From Malurus cyaneus samueli (Eukaryota > Chordata > Aves > Passeriformes > Maluridae): a stretch of DNA of 64,000 nt. The translations under genes and the position numbers were made by a program. The DNA lies in contig CM019216.1 in the NCBI GenBank assembly GCA_009741485.1, positions 47,438,863-47,502,862 on the forward strand, written 5' to 3'. Shown here in pieces: positions 61,451-64,000 of the stretch (within the stretch, counting starts at the first letter, position 1; every line of letters begins with the position of its first letter). Below the pieces are notes generated by a model, which saw nothing but the letters and a program-made list of their open reading frames with translations, had not been told where the DNA came from and searched no databases.

Positions 61451-64000
61451 GCAAATGTGTGTGAGAAAACAAGTTTGTACAGATCTGTATTCTTAAGCCC
61501 ATCTAAAGCCACTGAAGCCAGAAAAATGTTTTCACTGACTTGACAAGTTACAATAAGGCCTCAGTGAGTATTAATAAATAAAATGGAGCAATGCCACTTC
61601 TTTAGCCAACAAAGTTAAGTCGCAAGGCACAGTTCTTCCCCAAAAAGCTGTTTTCCTACTTTGCTTTGGCCAAAACAAGATGTCTTCATCCTTGCTAGGT
61701 GTTGGGAAGATCCCCTGCACCATTTGGAGCATTACAAAAAAGGCTGCTACATGAAATGGGACAATACACGGGGCAGAGAGCAAGCCCATTCTGGTTCTAT
61801 TTGAGTTTTGATATAGACATAGCCTGAGGCCTGTGATGTTAAAACTATCCATTCTTTAAACACAGTAATACGGACCAGGAATAAAACAGACAGTGTTGTT
61901 GATTTTTTCCTTTTTCTCGTTGTTGTTGTGGAGGGTTTTGTGGGTTTATTTTATTTTACTTTGTGGAAATATAATTTTAATAAACTTTTCAAAAAATTTA
62001 ATCTTGATTGTACCTTAGAAAAAATATTTTGTATTAATTTTCTCCTCATAACATTTCTTTAGCAACTCAACTCAAAAACCTGGGATTTATAAAACAAATT
62101 GAAGGCAGAATGTGAAACTCTGAATAACAAATATATCACTTTTATATGACACAGCAAGGTGCACTATAACATCCTATTTAAGTTTATAAATCAGTTAAGA
62201 TTCAAATCTAAGGAATTTTAAATTAATATGATTTTCCAACTTTCTCTTCATGGCTAAAAATCCACTTTAATTTAAACTCCCTTATTAAAAGGAGAATTTC
62301 CTATTTTAGTTTTCACCTATAGCTCTGTAATGGTGGCTCAAACATATAAGTACTAATAAATCACGTCAAAGTTTGGGAGAAGATTCTTAGTGATAAAAAT
62401 ACTCACAGTTTTGTCTATCATTGGACTTCATGTGATTTACCCAGAGAAATATCCTATCTACTTAAATTTTAATTTCTGTACTAAATGATGCAACAGCAGG
62501 GAAATCACAACTTTTCTGTGATCACTGCTCTGTTTTTTATGCTGTTTCTGATAAATGGGCAGAACTACTCCCTTGAGCAAGTAAAGATTGCAGGATCAGG
62601 AAATCTCAGCAAAACTGCATTGACTTTAAAATTACGATCACCTTGGGCCACAGTGGGACTGAAACATAAAAATGGAATTTTTTAGAGTATCCAGCTGGGC
62701 AGCAGTGGCTTATGGTGGGAAAAGGAAGCTTGACAGTAGGAAATGCAGCTTTCTTTGGATGTGTGTAGCCCTCACTCCCATGATAAAAGCAGTTGAAGAG
62801 GCTCCTTCCTTCCTCCACTCCAGCTGTTTATTCTCATTTTCACCTGCTGGAATTCCATGCACAATCACTGGGGTCACACTCTAAAGCAGACTTACAAAGT
62901 GATCTGTTAACATTTGATATCAAGATGGATAATTTTGCTAATATTTATGAGCTAAAGATGGTGGTGGGAATCCCACAAAAACCAAACCAATGAACAAAAC
63001 CCCACCACTATTCTATTGGTTTCTATCATATTTGATCTCTACTTAAAATATATTGTTGTCAGGGAATAAGGTGCCTCATCTGCACACCATTTATTTTTGG
63101 GAGCTTTATCCTGAGCAGTATGGAGTGGATCCCACTGTGCATTGAAACTCTGCCAGAGCAAACATAAAAATGAGAGATTTTCACCTCCCAAGCAAACTAA
63201 AAAATTTGCTGCACTTTCTGCTTGGTCACAGCGATCAGAGTGATAGATGCTGCTTTGATTTTATGCCTCAAAGGTCCCAATATTTCAAGTAAAAGACAAA
63301 ATTAACTAGAATACAAATAAATGTTAAATAAAAAATACTAGTTCAGCACACTGTGCATGTCAGAAAGTGGGCTATGTTTGAAACTCTCTCAGTTTTCTAG
63401 AAAAGTACAGTTTAACCAAATCCTAAGGGGTCCAGAGTGATGATTGTGAAAGTCTGAGAGAATCTGCTCGGGCAGATTCAGATATCCAGGCAGGGATGGC
63501 TTCTTTGATGTTCAGGCACAACGATTTATCTGTGGTTAACAGCTGAAAGGATCAGATAGGTGCATTATGCAACGTTGAGCTGCCTCTTCCACTGTCAGAA
63601 TAATCCCGTGGCTGCAGTGTGACAGTTCATACAGAAAGCCAGGCCCTGCTGCCTTCATTCATACAAAACTGTACTTAGTGCCATGGAAATGCCACAGGGA
63701 AATCAGGGAGCCAGCCTGTGCTGCCTGGGAGTAGAAGAGCCCAGGCTTACTCTGACAAGGAGGAGCATATTGCTAACACCTTGTTAACTATATAGTGTTG
63801 ATGCATGTTGATTCTCTGTTTTATCACTTAATTTCTCTTCACCAGATTAGTAGCATTTCTTTCTTTTCTAGGAAAAATTTGGAAGCTGTTCATAATAAAT
63901 TACTTCAGGCAGGTCTCCCACTATGTCATACAATACCTGACAACCTGACAGTGTCTCAAACAATATGATGTTAGATAAATTATTACATTCCCTTTTCTCT

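Larger units (their letters stand above)
1..64000 (-). other. TRDN: Triadin gene body, internal part only
   Basis: The whole window appears to lie within, or next to the end of, one minus-strand gene. The identification rests on the exon at 59782-59841, whose product matches the conserved triadin luminal motif (human counterpart FCRYMIDIF), and on a following series of small Lys/Glu-rich exons in the order expected from human triadin. Triadin is a single-pass protein of the junctional sarcoplasmic reticulum. Its short N-terminus faces the cytosol and its long basic luminal tail contacts calsequestrin, junctin and the ryanodine receptor. The cytosolic/transmembrane exons and the final exons (human C-terminal Cys region) are not seen here. 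The gene boundaries are inferred, and the left part (1-8325) could extend past the gene in principle, although no 3'-end signal was recognised. Confidence 0.85.
59842..64000 (-). other. TRDN: Triadin intron upstream of CRYVIDMF exon
   Basis: Intron sequence running off the right edge. It holds a 37-nt A run at 61411-61447 and one weak microexon candidate at 60847-60861. The upstream exons encoding the membrane segment and the calsequestrin-binding KEKE stretch were not found and should lie beyond 64000. Confidence 0.65.

Noticed and set aside
63842..63870. Lys/Glu-starting block with strong acceptor (aatttttcctag) and donor CTG|gtgaag
   Set aside because: Length of about 25 bp is not divisible by 3, so it would break the frame shared by the gene.
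1..64000. CRISPR arrays, tRNA or rRNA genes, operons or defence systems
   Set aside because: None seen. The direct repeats are short tandem duplications or microsatellites, no tRNA-like cloverleaf was noticed, and the window is vertebrate intronic DNA.

Overview
This window looks like vertebrate, almost certainly avian, nuclear DNA. It is AT-rich and dominated by non-coding sequence. It carries CR1 LINE fragments with the usual avian 3' end, and a solo LTR of a type I recall from passerine and other neoavian genomes. There are simple repeats and two runs of Ns (10 N at 24315-24324 and a single N at 45472). I see no bacterial-type genes. Almost all of the short open frames are chance frames in introns.

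The one gene I can support is triadin (TRDN), on the minus strand, reading from high to low coordinates. It is partial: the N-terminal and membrane-spanning exons should lie to the right of 64000, and the C-terminal exons to the left of 1. Seven short exons are supported, in transcript order: 59782-59841, 33302-33358, 32403-32438, 31250-31312, 30363-30425, 11621-11656 and 8326-8379. Each has AG/GT borders, a length divisible by 3, and the same phase (two bases finish a codon, one base starts the next). Together they read as one open chain. The first encodes the conserved luminal motif QYAFCRYVIDMF. The later ones encode Lys/Glu-rich (KEKE-type) and then Ala/Pro-rich segments, which correspond in order to the human triadin luminal tail. 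A further 18-bp microexon at 12455-12472 fits the same rule well, and a few weaker candidates are listed at low confidence.

Layout by region: 1-8325 is triadin intron, or possibly contains unrecognised downstream exons, with a 36-bp tandem duplication near 5500. 8380-11620 is an intron with a minus-strand CR1. 11657-30362 is an 18.7-kb intron with a long A/C-rich tract (C4 runs), an ancient CR1, a solo LTR ending at the N gap, and a younger CR1. 30363-33358 is a compact cluster of four exons. 33359-59781 is a 26.4-kb intron with simple repeats and a CR1 tail. 59842-64000 is intron upstream of the CRYVIDMF exon.

Biologically, the exons encode part of the sarcoplasmic-reticulum luminal tail of triadin. 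Triadin is the junctional protein that links calsequestrin to the ryanodine receptor in striated muscle. The notable feature is the modular, phase-matched microexon design, which lets exons be skipped or added without changing the reading frame. I found no convincing novel mobile or defence system.
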